DNA of 14,394 nucleotides from Bdellovibrionales bacterium (GTDB lineage Bacteria; Bdellovibrionota; Bdellovibrionia; Bdellovibrionales; JAMPXM01): positions 1-14,394 of the forward strand of contig SXSP01000374.1 in the NCBI GenBank assembly GCA_005792225.1, read 5' to 3'. Position numbers and translations under genes: made by a program. Below, piece by piece: positions 14,279 to 14,394 of the stretch (positions are counted from its first letter, which is position 1; each line of letters begins with the position of its first letter). Below the pieces are notes generated by a model. That model saw nothing but the letters and a program-made list of their open reading frames with translations, ran no database searches and was not told where the DNA came from.

Positions 14279-14394
14279 GTGAAAATTGATCTGAATCTCG
14301 ATGCGGGAGAATCAACGGAGGACTTGCGGAGCGGTCGGGAGGAATCCCTCTACCGTCTCGTATCCTCGGTGAACATCGCCTGCGGCGGTCACGC
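14279..14394 (+). CDS. pxpA: 5-oxoprolinase subunit PxpA (LamB/YcsF family; 3' end off the window)
   Basis: Only the first 38 codons are present. The GTG at 14279, with AGGA at 14271-14274 just upstream, gives KIDLNLDAGES and later SSVNIACGGH, matching the start of the LamB/YcsF family (usually DLNCDLGE and ANIACGFH). The replacements Cys to Leu, Leu to Ala and Phe to Gly in these blocks are departures from the common form that I know; the acidic and His residues are kept. PxpA is the component thought to carry out ring opening of 5-oxoproline. It is the third gene of the pxpBCA operon, 7 bases after pxpC. Confidence 0.9.
   Translation, partial: MKIDLNLDAGESTEDLRSGREESLYRLVSSVNIACGGH

Overview
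This window looks like chromosomal DNA of an aerobic Gram-negative bacterium of moderately high GC. It carries an aa3-type cytochrome oxidase, heme a synthesis genes, a periplasm-directed protein and c-type cytochromes. The mix of a membrane nucleotide-cyclase-like protein with a HEAT-like tail, a PilZ protein and a large orphan secreted protein would suit the Bdellovibrionota or another former deltaproteobacterial lineage. That placement is inference only; nothing in the window proves it.

Layout. (1) 1-2580, plus strand: the end of a cytochrome c oxidase operon, ctaD (its first residues lie off the left edge), ctaE and ctaF, closed by a clear intrinsic terminator at 2601-2631. (2) 2793-4648, plus strand: ctaB and ctaA, which convert heme b to heme o and then heme a for the oxidase next door. 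They follow a leader of about 210 nt that contains a candidate hairpin. (3) 4621-6407: maiA (minus) and a fumarylacetoacetase gene (plus), divergent, encoding the last two steps of tyrosine/homogentisate breakdown. The gap between them holds a perfect 28-bp inverted repeat built from smaller palindromes. (4) 6566-11377, plus strand: two genes with no base between them. The first encodes an 877-residue exported protein with an EF-hand-type loop and an HEMLH metal motif. The second encodes a two-pass membrane protein with a class III nucleotide cyclase homology domain of altered active site and a HEAT-like C-terminus. This pair is the least familiar part of the window. (5) 11410-12291: a membrane-anchored diheme cytochrome c, convergent with a small PilZ-type protein (12288-12599, minus); their stop codons overlap. 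(6) 12669 to the right edge: pxpB, pxpC and the start of pxpA, the bacterial 5-oxoprolinase operon.

How the genes work together. Regions 1 and 2 form one respiratory module (oxidase plus its heme a supply). Region 3 feeds tyrosine carbon into fumarate and acetoacetate. Region 6 returns 5-oxoproline to glutamate. Region 4 may be a signalling or envelope module in which an exported metal-binding protein is made together with a membrane cyclase-like receptor; this rests on gene adjacency only. No tRNA, rRNA, CRISPR array, transposase or phage gene was seen.
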